NCBI GenBank assembly: GCA_016789785.1
Contig: JAEUQE010000365.1
Location: forward strand, 1 to 5,655
Direction: 5' to 3'
DNA: 5,655 nucleotides
DNA from: Bryobacterales bacterium
Lineage (GTDB): Bacteria > Acidobacteriota > Terriglobia > Bryobacterales > Bryobacteraceae
Part shown: piece by piece, positions 4,736 to 5,655 of the stretch
Position numbering within the stretch: the stretch's first letter is position 1
Layout: every line of letters begins with the position of its first letter
The notes under the pieces: model-generated
The model's database searches: none
What the model saw: the letters and a program-made list of their open reading frames with translations, nothing else
What the model was told of the DNA's origin: nothing
Translations under genes and position numbers: made by a program

Positions 4736-5655
4736 CAAGTTGCGCCCGATGACCGCGGCGGTCCGCTGCGCCATCTACACGCGGAAGTCCACTGACGAGG
4801 GACTCGACTCCGACTTCAACACGCTCGACGCCCAGCGCGAGTCCGCCGAGGCGTACATCGTGAGCCAGCGCCACGAAGGATGGATCGTTCTGCCGCAGAA
4901 GTATGACGACGGAGGATTCACCGGCGCCAACCTGGAACGGCCCGCGCTGAAGCGACTGCTCGACGACGTGCGCTCCGGCCAGGTGAACTGCGTGGTGGTC
5001 TACAAGGTGGATCGCCTCACGCGGTCGCTGCTCGACTTCTCCAAGATCATGGAGGTGCTGGACAAGCACGGAGCCACCTTCGTTTCGGTCACGCAGCAGT
5101 TCAATACCACGGCGTCCCTGGGCCGACTCACGCTCAACATCCTGTTGAGCTTTGCGCAGTTCGAACGAGAGATGATCGCGGAGCGGACGCGCGACAAGAT
5201 GTCGGCGGCGCGGCGGAAGGGCAAATTGGTCGGCGGCAAGCCGTTCACTCGTCCTCGTCTGCACCTCCTGCTGACCAACGTCATCTACACTGGTCAAGTC
5301 CGGCATCGCGGCGAGATCTTTCCTGGAGAGCATGAAGCCATCGTTGATCGGGAGACGTCGGAGAAGGTCCAGGCGCAGCTCAAGGCCAATGCGCCCGGCA
5401 GCACCCGCAACCTGCGGAACAAGCACGGCGCGCTGCTCAAGGGGACCGTCCGCTGCGCCACGTGCAACGTCGCCATGGTCCACACCTACACGCAGAAGGA
5501 GACGCGGCTCTACCGCTACTACGTCTGCATGAAGGCTCACCAGCGCGGGTGGATGCAATGCTCTACGCGGTCGGTATCGGCGCCGGAGTTGGAGCAAGCG
5601 GTGGTGGATCAAATCCGCGGCGTCGGGCGGAACCCGATGATGCTGACGGCGGTGA
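4722..5655 (+). CDS. Large serine recombinase, internally shortened, C-terminus cut by window edge
   Basis: A site-specific DNA recombinase of the resolvase/invertase superfamily, which cuts DNA through a serine-DNA link. In all, 311 codons are visible. The catalytic domain (about 14-165) is complete: R21 and nucleophile S23 in YTRKS, QRESAEAYI, YDDGGFTGANLERP, D97, R98 and R101 in KVDRLTRS, then the long helix FAQFEREMIAERTRDKM. Next should come the 'Recombinase' domain (PF07508), but residues 164-176 read RRKGKLVGGKPFT and go straight into the domain's end (LLLTNVIYTGQVRHRGEIFPGEHEAIV, about 182-208). About 60-70 residues seem missing, with no frameshift. A zinc ribbon follows: C245, C248, C269 and C280. 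The C-terminal coiled-coil part is beyond the window. The ATG is fixed by AAGGAGG. Cutting chemistry may survive, but DNA-site recognition is probably impaired. Confidence 0.9.
   Translation, partial: MAVANKLRPMTAAVRCAIYTRKSTDEGLDSDFNTLDAQRESAEAYIVSQRHEGWIVLPQKYDDGGFTGANLERPALKRLLDDVRSGQVNCVVVYKVDRLTRSLLDFSKIMEVLDKHGATFVSVTQQFNTTASLGRLTLNILLSFAQFEREMIAERTRDKMSAARRKGKLVGGKPFTRPRLHLLLTNVIYTGQVRHRGEIFPGEHEAIVDRETSEKVQAQLKANAPGSTRNLRNKHGALLKGTVRCATCNVAMVHTYTQKETRLYRYYVCMKAHQRGWMQCSTRSVSAPELEQAVVDQIRGVGRNPMMLTAV

Noticed and set aside
4665..5612. 315-codon open frame antisense to the recombinase
   Set aside because: It mirrors the codon bias of the clearly identified recombinase and DUF2924 genes and has no family resemblance of its own.

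Overview
The window looks like chromosomal DNA of a GC-rich soil-type bacterium. The style of several proteins suggests Acidobacteriota, possibly close to Solibacter/Bryobacterales: the SpoIIE-phosphatase tail sequence, the DUF2924 plus serine-recombinase pair, and the RelA/SpoT sequence. This assignment is an inference from protein style, not from a marker gene.

Left part (1-2417, minus strand) is conserved regulation. A sigma-54-dependent NtrC-type response regulator (2417 to 1011) is followed after 21 bp by a RelA/SpoT-type (p)ppGpp synthetase/hydrolase that runs off the left edge. The tight spacing suggests one transcript. No histidine kinase is visible next to the regulator.

Middle part (2418-4213) is accessory and partly decayed. 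A plus-strand fragment of a SpoIIE/PP2C-type phosphatase C-terminus (about 2565-2811) has lost its catalytic Asp. A MazE-like ribbon-helix-helix antitoxin and MazF/PemK toxin follow on the minus strand (3371 to 2821), overlapping by 4 bp. Just upstream of the antitoxin lies a second, shorter SpoIIE-tail fragment (3401-3457), so two related 38-bp sequences flank the toxin-antitoxin cassette. The antitoxin promoter region is an AT-rich island with two palindromes and probably gives a nearly leaderless transcript. About 750 bp of mostly gene-free sequence follows, with a 17-bp tandem repeat, a 14-bp direct repeat, a candidate promoter and a possible 38-residue small ORF.

Right part (4214-5655, plus strand) is a mobile-element-type pair: a DUF2924 protein overlapping by 14 bp a large serine recombinase that runs off the right edge. 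The recombinase keeps its catalytic domain and zinc ribbon but appears to lack about 60-70 residues of the central 'Recombinase' domain, which suggests an in-frame deletion.

Overall, a stable stress-regulation locus borders an integration hot spot holding a toxin-antitoxin module, phosphatase debris and a recombinase module.
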